From an uncultured Oscillospiraceae bacterium (GTDB lineage Bacteria > Bacillota > Clostridia > Oscillospirales > Oscillospiraceae): a stretch of DNA of 64,000 nt. The translations under genes were made by a program, and so were the position numbers. Positions 1-8,079 of this stretch are shown here, in pieces. Positions within the stretch are counted from its first letter, which is position 1, and the number at the start of each line of letters is the position of its first letter. Below the pieces are notes generated by a model. The model did not search any database. It worked only from the letters and a program-made list of their open reading frames with translations, and had not been told where the DNA came from. Location of the stretch: contig CAKUIM010000009.1 of the NCBI GenBank assembly GCA_934660965.1, positions 1-64,000 on the forward strand. The letters run 5' to 3'.

Positions 1-231
1 TTCGCGGCCCGCCCCACCTGCGGCGGGGCCCAAAGCCCAAGCGCAGGTCACACCTCCATAATAACCGGCAGGATCATTGGATTGCGCTTGTTATTTCATT
101 TCTTGGCGGCGGGAAGTGAATTCCCGCTCGCCGCCGGGCCGTTCGCGGCCCGCCCCACCTGCGGCGGGGCCCAAAGCCCAAGCGCAGGTCACACCTCCAT
201 AATAACCGGCAGGATCATCGGGTTGCGCTTG
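1..231. repeat. Direct repeat of the RNase J gene 3' end
   Basis: Bases 1-90 and 142-231 match at 88 of 90 positions. The right copy is the last codons, stop and downstream hairpin of the RNase J gene. The left copy repeats them without any upstream reading frame; an in-frame stop lies just before it. Both mismatches (78/219 and 81/222) fall in third codon positions and are synonymous (Asn, Pro). A GC-rich hairpin lies in the 51-bp gap (about 103-137). Confidence 0.9.
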
Positions 232-1847
232 GTCTTTTTATAGAGGAAGTTGGACAGCTCGCCCTTGATCTCGCCCTTGATGGCGGCCCAGTCCCGGATG
301 TTCCGGTCAGCGCACCGCGTGAGCGCCTCCACCGCCACCCGGCGCAGTTCCTCCATGAGGGCCTCGGACTCCTTGACGTACACAAAGCCCCGGGTGATGA
401 TGTCCGGCCCGGAAATCACCTGGCCGTCCTCGCCGGACATAGACACCACCACAACGATCATGCCGTCCTGGGCCAGGTGCTGCCGGTCCCGCAGCACCAC
501 CGCGCCCACGTCGCCCACGCCGTAGCCGTCCACAAACACTTTCCCCGCCGGGACGGTGCCGGTGATTTTGGCGCTCTTGGCGGACAGCTCCATGACCTTG
601 CCCACATCGCTGATGAGGATGTGCCGGGGGTCCATGCCCATGTCCCGGGCCAGCTTCGCGTGGGTCTTGAGCATGCGCTGCTCGCCGTGGACGGGGATGA
701 AGAATCGGGGCCGCACCAGGGCGTGGATGATCTTCAGCTCCTCCTGGCAGGCGTGGCCCGACACGTGCAGGGGCAGCTCCCGCTCGTTGACCACCTCAGC
801 GTCCCGGCGGTAGAGCTCGTTGATGACGTTGCCCATGGCGTTCTCGTTGCCCGGGATGGTGGAGGCGGAGATGATGACCCGGTCGCCGGCCTGGATCTCC
901 ACCTGGCGGTGGGTATTGAAGGCCATGCGGGTCAGCGCGGACATGGTCTCGCCCTGGCTGCCGGTGGTGATGATGCAGATTTTGTCCTTGGGCAGGCCCT
1001 TGATGTGGGCAAGGTCCACCAGCGTCCCCTCGGGGACGTTCATGTAGCCCAGCTCGGTGGACACCTTCATGGCGTTTTCCATGCTCCGGCCGGTGACGGC
1101 CACCTTGCGGCCGTACTTGGCGGCCACGTTGATGATCTGCTGGATGCGGTCGATGTTGGAGGCGAAGGTGGTAACGATAATCCGCGCCTCGCACCCCCGG
1201 AACAGGGCATCAAAGGAGGCGCCCACGCTGCGCTCGCTCTTGGTAAAGCCCGGCCGCTCCACGTTGGTGGAGTCGCACAGCAGGGCCAGCACCCCTTCGC
1301 GGCCCAGCTCGCCCAGCCGCGTCAGGTCGGCCATGCCGCCCTGGATGGGGGTGGGGTCGATCTTGAAGTCGCCGGTGTGGACGCACACGCCCACCGGGCA
1401 GCGGATGGCAAAGGCCACCGCGTCGGCGATGGAGTGGTTCATGTGGATGAATTCCACAGTGAACTTGCCCGCCCGGACGGTCTCACCCGCCTCGCAGGTG
1501 ATGAGCTTGACCTTGTTGACCAGGTGATGCTCCTCCAGCTTGAGCCGGATGAGCCCCGCGCTCATGCGGGTGGCGTAGATGGGGGCATCGATGTCCCGCA
1601 TCAGGTAGGGGATGCTGCCGATGTGGTCCTCATGGCCGTGGGTGATGAACACCGCCCGGATGCGGTCCCGGTTCTTGATGAGGTAGGAAAAGTCCGGGAT
1701 GACCACGTCGATGCCGTACATGTCGTCGTCGGGGAAGCCCATGCCCGCGTCCACCACGATGATGTCGCTTCCGTATTCGTATACCGTCATATTCTTTCCG
1801 ATCTCATTGAGACCGCCCAAAGATATGATCTTGAGTTTCTCTGCCAT
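189..1847 (-). CDS. rnj: Ribonuclease J
   Basis: RNase J family metallo-beta-lactamase/beta-CASP ribonuclease (552 aa), an endo- and 5'-3' exoribonuclease in cytoplasmic mRNA turnover and rRNA processing. The metal-binding motif HGHEDH is at residues 70-75, a further ligand region HMNH at 135-138, and HTGD at 157-160. The beta-CASP region and the C-terminal HVSGHA motif follow, and the length is typical. The ATG at 1847 is preceded by AAAGGAG at good spacing. The gene stands alone, with a 600-bp upstream region holding hairpins that may form a leader. Its 3' end is duplicated just downstream. J1 or J2 cannot be decided from sequence alone. Confidence 0.96.
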   Translation of the reverse strand: MAEKLKIISLGGLNEIGKNMTVYEYGSDIIVVDAGMGFPDDDMYGIDVVIPDFSYLIKNRDRIRAVFITHGHEDHIGSIPYLMRDIDAPIYATRMSAGLIRLKLEEHHLVNKVKLITCEAGETVRAGKFTVEFIHMNHSIADAVAFAIRCPVGVCVHTGDFKIDPTPIQGGMADLTRLGELGREGVLALLCDSTNVERPGFTKSERSVGASFDALFRGCEARIIVTTFASNIDRIQQIINVAAKYGRKVAVTGRSMENAMKVSTELGYMNVPEGTLVDLAHIKGLPKDKICIITTGSQGETMSALTRMAFNTHRQVEIQAGDRVIISASTIPGNENAMGNVINELYRRDAEVVNERELPLHVSGHACQEELKIIHALVRPRFFIPVHGEQRMLKTHAKLARDMGMDPRHILISDVGKVMELSAKSAKITGTVPAGKVFVDGYGVGDVGAVVLRDRQHLAQDGMIVVVVSMSGEDGQVISGPDIITRGFVYVKESEALMEELRRVAVEALTRCADRNIRDWAAIKGEIKGELSNFLYKKTKRNPMILPVIMEV

Positions 1848-1932
1848 AGAGTCTCCTTTCAGCCGTTGGCTTTTCTAAAATTTTCCATATGATATGCGTA
1901 TCTCTTCCGCGGACGGTGCCGCCGCAGCATGC

Positions 1933-1962
1933 AAAAATGCCCGGAAGGCCCGCTTTTCGGGC
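1933..1962 (-). terminator. Leader hairpin with T-run before RNase J
   Basis: On the minus strand GCCCG pairs with CGGGC and is followed by ATTTTT, about 90 bases before the RNase J ATG. A competing inner pairing (GCCCG-AAAAG-CGGGC) is also possible. It could act as an attenuator or end an upstream small transcript. The stem is short, so confidence is modest. Confidence 0.35.
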
Positions 1963-2147
1963 GTACAAAGCCGCAAGGCTACAAGCCGCCCGGCAGGCCG
2001 GCCGCCTTGCTTTTGCCGATGCGCCGTGTCTCAAGGCGGCGTCCCGGAGCGTCCCCGGCCCTGTCCCGCCGGGGGCTGCGCCGGGATGCAAGCCCCGCTG
2101 CGGCTCATCGTCCCTTCTGGCCCGTTATGCAGTTGTCCGCTCTATCA

Positions 2148-2168
2148 AAAGCGCATTCCATGCGCTTT
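2148..2168. repeat. Perfect 9-bp palindrome
   Basis: AAAGCGCAT and ATGCGCTTT are separated by three bases, forming a stable hairpin just beyond the T-run of the candidate small RNA. It may be an extra termination signal or an operator. Confidence 0.5.
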
Positions 2169-2171
2169 ACG

Positions 2172-2316
2172 CCGAAAAAAAGGGTAGCCCTGCCGTAACT
2201 GGGGCGCCGATAGGCCCCATAGCACGCTTACCGGCAGGCTGCCGATGCCGCCGGGGCCATAGGCCGCGGCCCGGGCGGCGCAGGGGGCAGCGCTCCGCCG
2301 CCCGCACCTGCGTATT
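2172..2316 (-). ncRNA. Candidate structured small RNA, family unknown
   Basis: On the minus strand a TATACT box (2322-2327) is followed by about 140 GC-rich bases able to form several stems: GGGCGGCG with CGCCGCCC, GGGCC with GGCCC, and a long final hairpin whose outer arms include CTGCCG/CGGCAG and whose inner arms are TGGGGC/GCCCCA. It ends in seven T residues at 2172-2178. That is the form of a discrete transcript with an intrinsic terminator. No match to 6S, SRP, tmRNA or RNase P signatures was recognised. No clear -35 box is present. Confidence 0.3.
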
Positions 2317-2451
2317 GGAAAAGTATACTACATTTTTATGATAAAGTACAGTCTTTTTTCCGGCGTCCGCCCGGATGGGGTGAGCATCCCAGAACGGCCG
2401 CGCCGGGGAGCGGCCCGCCATTTTCCAAAGGATAACCAAAACGCCCCGGGT

Positions 2452-3465
2452 TTAACCCCGGGGCGCCTCATTTTCTGCGGCGGCTTCCCCGCCGTGCTCC
2501 TCCTCCACCGCCCGGGCCATGCGCGCAAACTCCCGGGCCGCCCATTCCGGCTCCAGGATGCGCACGCCCTCCCCCAGGCCGAAGAGCCAGCCGTAGAAGG
2601 TGCGGCTCACCGCCACGTCCACAGTGACGGTAAAATGTTCCGGCCCGTCGGGGGCCATGACCGCGTCCTTGCCGAACCGGTCAACCATCACCCCGGCAAG
2701 CTCCTGCCGGCAGCGCAGGCGCACCGCGGCGCTCGGCCCGGCGAACATGCCGAAATGCCGCCCGGCGTAACCCCGGGCGTTCCACCCCGCCGGCACGGTG
2801 CGCTCCCGCTTCTCTACGGTGATGTCCGACATTTTGTCCACCCGGTAGTGGCGCACCTGGCCGCTCGGGGCGTCATAGCCGGCCAGATAGTAATTCTCGC
2901 TGTCCCAGATCAGCCCGCAGGGGGACACCCGGTAGCGCGCCCCATTCCGGCGGAATACCCGCTGCTTTTCGATATTATAGTCAAAGTAGCGGAACGTCAC
3001 CTCCCGGCCCCGGGCGATAGCGGCGTGGAGGCGGTCCACATTATAAAAAATACTCTCGTTCATGGTCTTGATCCGCCGGTCCACAAACACCTGTCGCTGG
3101 AGCTGCCCCGCCTGGTGGCGGGAGGTGAGGCCCTCCAGCTTGCGGATAAGGGCCGCGCTCTTGCGCTCGGTGAGAAAGCGGCTGGACTGCACCGCGTCCA
3201 CCAGCAGCTTGAGCTCGGCAAGCTCAAACTCCCGCTGGCCCAGAAACCAGCCGCCGCCCCGGCCCCGGCGGCACTGCACGTCCAGCCCCAGCTCCCCCAG
3301 GGCCTCCAGGTCGTCGTAAATACTCTTGCGCTCGGCGCTCACCCCCCAGGCAGCAAGCTCGGAGAGAAGCGCGGCCATGGAGGCGGGGTGATCCTCATCC
3401 GTCTCCCGCCAGAGAAACCGCCACAAAATGACCAGCTTCTTTTTCTGACTTGCACTTTTCGCCAT
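2452..3465 (-). CDS. WYL-domain transcriptional regulator
   Basis: Cytoplasmic DNA-binding regulator of the HTH-WYL family (337 aa). The N-terminal 60 or so residues form a DeoR-like winged helix (LLSELAAWGVSAERKSIYDD). The middle holds the WYL ligand-binding domain (RVSPCGLIWDSENYYLAGYD, then YRVDKMSDI), and the C-terminal part is the WCX extension. The start was placed at the internal ATG at 3465, preceded by AAAGGGG; an upstream in-frame ATG (3543) has no ribosome binding site and would add 26 basic residues. It is divergent from the epimerase and salvage cluster, so it may regulate that cluster; its ligand is unknown. Confidence 0.85.
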   Translation of the reverse strand: MAKSASQKKKLVILWRFLWRETDEDHPASMAALLSELAAWGVSAERKSIYDDLEALGELGLDVQCRRGRGGGWFLGQREFELAELKLLVDAVQSSRFLTERKSAALIRKLEGLTSRHQAGQLQRQVFVDRRIKTMNESIFYNVDRLHAAIARGREVTFRYFDYNIEKQRVFRRNGARYRVSPCGLIWDSENYYLAGYDAPSGQVRHYRVDKMSDITVEKRERTVPAGWNARGYAGRHFGMFAGPSAAVRLRCRQELAGVMVDRFGKDAVMAPDGPEHFTVTVDVAVSRTFYGWLFGLGEGVRILEPEWAAREFARMARAVEEEHGGEAAAENEAPRG

Positions 3466-3750
3466 GCCGCGCCCCTTTCCCCGGCCCCTGCCGGGCCGGA
3501 TGTCCTTTCTTTGAATTGTACAACGCCCCGCCGCTTTTTTCAAGGGCGCGGCCCGGTCCGGGGCCGCCTCCGGAGGGCTAATTTTGCAGCCTGTCCCACT
3601 TTTTCTGTCTCGCGGGTGCGAAATTTATTTCCCTTTCCCCCCGCTATCGCTTTACTTTACTGCTGAAATATGTTAAACTGTTTGCGTCTATCGTTTGATA
3701 TGAAATTTCCTCTTTCAAAAAATTCATTTTTGAGAAAGGGGGCATCCGCC

Positions 3751-4839
3751 CTGAAAATCACAGACATCCAGGCCGGGGACATCTCCATCTCCCTCCTGCA
3801 CCCATTCAAGACCGCCCTGCGCACCGTAGACGCCGTCAACGACGTGGTGGTGCGCATCTGCACCGATGAGGGGGCCATCGGCTACGGCGAGGCAGCGCCC
3901 ACCGCGGTCATCACTGGCGACACCCGGGGCTCCATCCTCACCGCCATTGAGGACTACATCCGCCCCGCCCTGCTGGGCATGGACATTCTGGACCTGGAGG
4001 GCATCATGGCGCAGCTCCACGGCTGTCTTGCCCACAACACCACCCCCAAGGCGGCGGTAGACATGGCGGTGTATGACCTGTGGGCCAAGGCCCAGGGGGA
4101 GCCGCTCTTCCGCCTGCTGGGCGGCGCGCGCAGCAGCTTTGAGACCGACCTTACCATCTCGGTCAACGGCGTGGACGAGATGGTGGCCGACAGCCTGGAG
4201 GCCATAGGCCGGGGCTTTCGCATCCTGAAGATCAAGGTAGGCAAGGACGCAAAGGCCGACCTTGACCGCATTGCCGCCATCCGCGCCGCCGTGGGCCCCG
4301 ATGCCGAGCTCCGGCTGGACGCCAACCAGGGCTGGACGGCGGAGGAGGCGGTGCGCATTCTCACCGCCATTGAAGACCGGGAGCTTCACCCCGCCCTTGT
4401 GGAGCAGCCCGTCCCCGCCTGGGACCTTGACGGCCTGAAATTCATCCGGCAGCGGGTGGCAACCCCCATCCTCGCGGACGAATCGGTGTTCTCCGTTCAC
4501 GACGCCCGGCGCCTTCTCGACATGGGCGCGGCGGACATGATCAACATCAAGCTGATGAAAACCGGCGGCATCTACAAGGCGCTGGAGATCTGCCGCACGG
4601 CGCAGGAGTACGGCGCCCAGTGCATGGTGGGCTGCATGCTGGAATCCCGGCTGTCGGTGGCCGCCGCCGCCCATCTGGCCGCCGCCCAGGCCGTGGTCAC
4701 CATGGCCGACCTGGACGGCCCCTCCCTGTGTGCTCAGGACCCGTATGCCGGCGGCCCGTCCTTCAACGGCCCCCACATCTCCATGACCGGGGACATCGGC
4801 ATCGGCGTGGAGGGCGTGCCCTGCCCCCTCTGGTACTAA
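3751..4839 (+). CDS. ykfB: L-Ala-D/L-Glu (dipeptide) epimerase
   Basis: Enolase-superfamily racemase of the YkfB/YcjG type (362 aa). It converts L-Ala-D-Glu released from peptidoglycan peptides to L-Ala-L-Glu, which ordinary peptidases can cleave. Visible catalytic features are the KxK pair (LKIKVGK), metal ligands in LDANQGW, VEQPV and ADESV, and the second lysine in IKLMKTGG. The predicted start is a CTG at 3751, eight bases after GAAAGGGGG. Upstream in-frame ATGs (3670, 3700) lack a ribosome binding site and would add residues with no family equivalent. It heads the muropeptide salvage cluster. Substrate is inferred from family and context. Confidence 0.9.
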   Translation: MKITDIQAGDISISLLHPFKTALRTVDAVNDVVVRICTDEGAIGYGEAAPTAVITGDTRGSILTAIEDYIRPALLGMDILDLEGIMAQLHGCLAHNTTPKAAVDMAVYDLWAKAQGEPLFRLLGGARSSFETDLTISVNGVDEMVADSLEAIGRGFRILKIKVGKDAKADLDRIAAIRAAVGPDAELRLDANQGWTAEEAVRILTAIEDRELHPALVEQPVPAWDLDGLKFIRQRVATPILADESVFSVHDARRLLDMGAADMINIKLMKTGGIYKALEICRTAQEYGAQCMVGCMLESRLSVAAAAHLAAAQAVVTMADLDGPSLCAQDPYAGGPSFNGPHISMTGDIGIGVEGVPCPLWY

Positions 4840-4933
4840 AAAGTGTTTCCCCGCCCCCACCGGGGCGGTCACGACAAGCTCTCCGCGCTTTGCAACGGCG
4901 CAAGGCAAATCCGGCACGAAAGGAATGAAACCC

Positions 4934-6913
4934 ATGAAATTACGCAAACGAATCCCCGCACTGCTCCTGGCCATCACCGCTGCCGTCTCCCTCACCGCGT
5001 GCAGGGGCAGCACGCCCGCTGGCTCCGCCTCCCCCGCCCCCGGCGAGTCCTCCTCCCCCGCCCCGACGGAAACGGCGGTATTCCGCACCCTCTACGCCTC
5101 GGAGATTACTACCCTCAACTACCTCATCACCACCCAGGACAACGAAATGTCCATCCTGGCAAATGTCATCGACTGCCTGGTGGAGTACGACCCCTACGGC
5201 GCGGTGGAGCCCTCCCTGGCCCTAAGCTGGGAGAGCAATGACGACGCCACCGTCTGGACCTTCCATCTGCGGGAGGGCGTGCAGTGGGTGGATAAGGACG
5301 GCAAGGAGATGGGCGAGATCACCGCCGACGACTTTGTCGCCTCCGCCCGCTATGTGTGCGATGCCAACCACTCCGCCGCCGGCGTGAGCAACTACACCGG
5401 CGTGGTGGCCGGGGCCAAGGAATACAATAACTGGACCGCCTACCAGATCGCCCTGGCCGGCGCCGAGGACGGCACCGATGCCGACGGCAACCCCGTAAAG
5501 CTGGTGACCAATTCCGACGGCGAGAAGGAGATCCTCGAGCCGGTGGACGAGGCCAGCGCCGAGGACATCGGCGTGCGCGCCCTTGACAAGTACACCCTGG
5601 AGTACACCCTTACCTCCCCCCGGCCCTACTTCGTGTCCATGGTGTCCGTGGGCGCCTACATGCCCGTGAGCGCCGCCCTGCTGGAGAGCGCCGGCGACCG
5701 CTTCGGCACCTCCAACGAGTTCCTGTGGTACTGCGGCCCCTTTATCCTCAGCACCTATCAGCCCCAGAACCAGCGCATCATGACCAGGAACCCCTCCTAC
5801 TGGGAGCCCGAGCAGGTCTTTATCGACTCCATCGAGCAGAAGTATAACGCCGAGGCCGGCTCCATCTCCTCCACCATGTACATGGAGGGCAGCGTGGACA
5901 GCGCCGACATCTCCGCCGATCTGCTCTCCGCCCTGATGGCCGACCCCCAGTATGCCGACAAAATCCACCCCTCCCGCAGCGATACCTCCTACTCCTACTG
6001 GTATCTCTTCAACTTCGACCCCAATTTCGACGCCGAGTACGAGCCGGACAACTGGCGTCTGGCGGTGAATAACGAGAACTTCCGCCTCGCGGTGGTCCAC
6101 GCCCTCAACCGCCTGGCCGCCCTCTACGCCAACGACACCCTCGACCCGGCAAGCTACATGAACAACACCATCACCCCCGCGGGCTTCGCCTCCGCCTCCA
6201 AGGACTTCACCGCCTACGGCGACCTGCCCAAGTTTGCCGACGGCACCTGGTACTATGATACCGACGCCGCCGCCGCCTACAAGGCCAAGGCCGTGGAGGA
6301 GCTCACCGCCGCCGGGGCCACCTTTCCGGTGAAGGTGCTGCTGGTCTACAACCCCACCTCCGCCAACTGGACCAACGAGTGTCAGGTGGTGGAGCAGAAC
6401 CTGGAGGAGGTGCTGGGCACCGACTTCATCGACGTGGTCATCAAGGCCGGCCCCGACACCGGCTTCCTGGCCGAGCGGCGCAGCGGCAACTACGCCCTGA
6501 TGAAGTGCAACTGGGGCGCGGACTACGCCGACCCCGAGACCTGGACCGACCCCTTCAGCCCCACCCAGAAGTATAACTACATCTATAAGTCCGCGGACCC
6601 GGCCACCCAGGCGCAGTATGAGGAGTACTGGGCCATGGTGGAGGAGGCCAAGGCCATCACCCACGATATGGACGCGCGCTACGAGGCCTTCGCCAAGGCC
6701 GAGGCCTTCCTGCTGGAGCACGGCTACGCCATCCCCGTCCACACCAGCTCCCGCAGCTACTCCATGAGCAAGCTCAACGTCTTTGAGGGGCAGTACGCCC
6801 CCTTCGGCGTGGCCCGGCTGCGCTATAAGGACCAGCATGTCTACGACACCTCCATGAGCCTGGAGGAGTATCAGGCCGCCTACGCCCAGTGGAAGGCGGC
6901 CCTGGCCGGCTGA
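4934..6913 (+). CDS. Oligopeptide ABC transporter substrate-binding lipoprotein
   Basis: Extracellular peptide-binding protein of the OppA/DppA (SBP family 5) type, 659 aa. It has a basic start, a hydrophobic signal and the lipobox LTAC with the acylated cysteine at residue 23, then a Ser/Pro/Ala linker before the binding domain. Family features include TVWTFHLREGVQW and the terminal helix region. The ATG at 4934 is chosen because AAAGG (4919-4923) abuts the earlier ATG at 4925 too closely. It is followed by a strong hairpin, then the permease genes. Murein peptides are the likely cargo, inferred from the flanking epimerase, LD-carboxypeptidase and endopeptidase. Confidence 0.9.
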   Translation: MKLRKRIPALLLAITAAVSLTACRGSTPAGSASPAPGESSSPAPTETAVFRTLYASEITTLNYLITTQDNEMSILANVIDCLVEYDPYGAVEPSLALSWESNDDATVWTFHLREGVQWVDKDGKEMGEITADDFVASARYVCDANHSAAGVSNYTGVVAGAKEYNNWTAYQIALAGAEDGTDADGNPVKLVTNSDGEKEILEPVDEASAEDIGVRALDKYTLEYTLTSPRPYFVSMVSVGAYMPVSAALLESAGDRFGTSNEFLWYCGPFILSTYQPQNQRIMTRNPSYWEPEQVFIDSIEQKYNAEAGSISSTMYMEGSVDSADISADLLSALMADPQYADKIHPSRSDTSYSYWYLFNFDPNFDAEYEPDNWRLAVNNENFRLAVVHALNRLAALYANDTLDPASYMNNTITPAGFASASKDFTAYGDLPKFADGTWYYDTDAAAAYKAKAVEELTAAGATFPVKVLLVYNPTSANWTNECQVVEQNLEEVLGTDFIDVVIKAGPDTGFLAERRSGNYALMKCNWGADYADPETWTDPFSPTQKYNYIYKSADPATQAQYEEYWAMVEEAKAITHDMDARYEAFAKAEAFLLEHGYAIPVHTSSRSYSMSKLNVFEGQYAPFGVARLRYKDQHVYDTSMSLEEYQAAYAQWKAALAG

Positions 6914-6948
6914 TTCGTTCCGCATCCCTGTTTTCTGATAACCCGGTA

Positions 6949-6987
6949 CTGTGCAGGGGAGGCCCCAGGCGGGCCTCCCCTGCACAG
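6949..6987 (+). repeat. Long perfect inverted repeat between binding-protein and permease genes
   Basis: A 17-bp perfect stem (CTGTGCAGGGGAGGCCC with its complement, 6949-6965 and 6971-6987) and a 5-base loop. No T-run follows, so it is more likely an mRNA-stabilising or processing hairpin that raises binding-protein expression over the permeases than a terminator. Confidence 0.75.
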
Positions 6988-7125
6988 CCGCAGTACGGCG
7001 CGGCGTGGCTGCGCGTCCCGGCAGCGCCGGTATGTCCCGCTCCCGCCTGCGGAGCCCGTACCCCTGTCCCTCCCGGGGAGAGATAAGGGTATCGGCTCTG
7101 AACGCCCCGCAAAGGAGGCCAATCT

Positions 7126-8079
7126 ATGGCAAAATACATCATCAAGCGGGTGCTTCGCTCGCTTCTGACCATGTTCATCATCATCACCATTCTCTTTGCC
7201 CTGCTGCGGCTCATGCCGGTGGAGGGGTATTTTGAGAACATCGACAAGCTCTCCGAGACCCAGGTCCAGGCCCAGCTCAACCGGCTCGGCCTCAACGACC
7301 CCCTGCCCAGGCAGCTTGTGCGCTTCTACGGCCAGCTCCTCCGGGGGGACCTGGGCACCTCCAACAAATACCGCATCGGCGTGCCCGTAAGCGAGATCAT
7401 CGCCGAAAAAATGCCCGTCTCCCTGCTGCTGGGCCTCATCTCCCTGGCCCTGGCCCTGGCTCTGGGGCTGCCCCTGGGCATCCTCATGGCCCGCTCCTCC
7501 CGCACCCGCTTCAAAATCGGCGACAAGCTTGGCACGGTGCTCATCGTCATCGTCCAGGCCGTGCCGGCGGCGGTATATCACATCCTCATCCAGTTCGCCG
7601 GCTCCCAATACGGGCTCAAGCTCCCCATGCTCTTTGACGCCGCCAGCGTGCGCAGCTACATCCTGCCCATCTTCTCCCTGTCCATCGGCAGCATCGCCTA
7701 CTACGCCATGTGGCTGCGCCGCTATATGGTGGACGAGGCCAACAAGGACTACATCCGCCTTGCCCGGGCCAAGGGCCTGCCCGGCGGGGCCATCTCCCGG
7801 CGGCACATGCTGCGCAACGCCATGGTGCCCCTCATCCAGTACATTCCCAACTCCATTTTGTTCACCCTGATGGGCTCGCTGTATGTGGAGTCCCTCTATT
7901 CCGTCCCGGGCATGGGCGGGCTGCTGGTCACCGCCATCAAGCGGCAGGACAACACCCTGGTGCAGGCCCTGGTGCTGATCTACGCCGTGCTGTCCATCCT
8001 CGGGCTGCTGTTCGGCGACATTCTCATGGGCATTGCCGACCCGCGCATCAGCTTTGCCAAGCGAGAGGGGGCGCGATGA
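7126..8079 (+). CDS. Oligopeptide ABC transporter permease, OppB/DppB type
   Basis: Inner-membrane permease (317 aa) with an N-terminal membrane helix (about residues 10-30), the family's extracytoplasmic segment and five further helices. The EAA cytoplasmic loop is present (EANKDYIRLARAKGLP). An AAAGGAGG site precedes the ATG. The stop overlaps the next start by ATGA, so translation of the two permeases is probably coupled. It should pair with the next gene as the heterodimeric channel for peptides delivered by the lipoprotein upstream. Confidence 0.92.
   Translation: MAKYIIKRVLRSLLTMFIIITILFALLRLMPVEGYFENIDKLSETQVQAQLNRLGLNDPLPRQLVRFYGQLLRGDLGTSNKYRIGVPVSEIIAEKMPVSLLLGLISLALALALGLPLGILMARSSRTRFKIGDKLGTVLIVIVQAVPAAVYHILIQFAGSQYGLKLPMLFDAASVRSYILPIFSLSIGSIAYYAMWLRRYMVDEANKDYIRLARAKGLPGGAISRRHMLRNAMVPLIQYIPNSILFTLMGSLYVESLYSVPGMGGLLVTAIKRQDNTLVQALVLIYAVLSILGLLFGDILMGIADPRISFAKREGAR

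Larger units (their letters stand above)
1848..2451. other. Non-coding interval with hairpins upstream of RNase J
   Basis: About 600 bp without a convincing gene; the short frames here have no recognisable protein and no ribosome binding site. It contains, read toward RNase J on the minus strand, a promoter-like box (2322-2327), a GC-rich structured stretch ending in a hairpin and seven T residues (2172-2316), a perfect 9-bp palindrome (2148-2168), and a hairpin followed by five T residues (1933-1962) about 90 bases before the RNase J start. Confidence 0.6.

Noticed and set aside
101..140. Rho-independent terminator for RNase J at the hairpin in the repeat gap
   Set aside because: The stem is good, but on the transcribed strand it is followed by A-rich, not T-rich, sequence.
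2172..2316. Assignment of the structured region to 6S RNA or SRP RNA
   Set aside because: The final hairpin lacks the large symmetric central bubble of 6S and the conserved SRP apical loop; only a generic candidate RNA can be supported.
1889..2341. Short overlapping frames between RNase J and the WYL gene
   Set aside because: Pro/Arg-rich low-complexity products, no ribosome binding sites, and the region is better explained by RNA structure.
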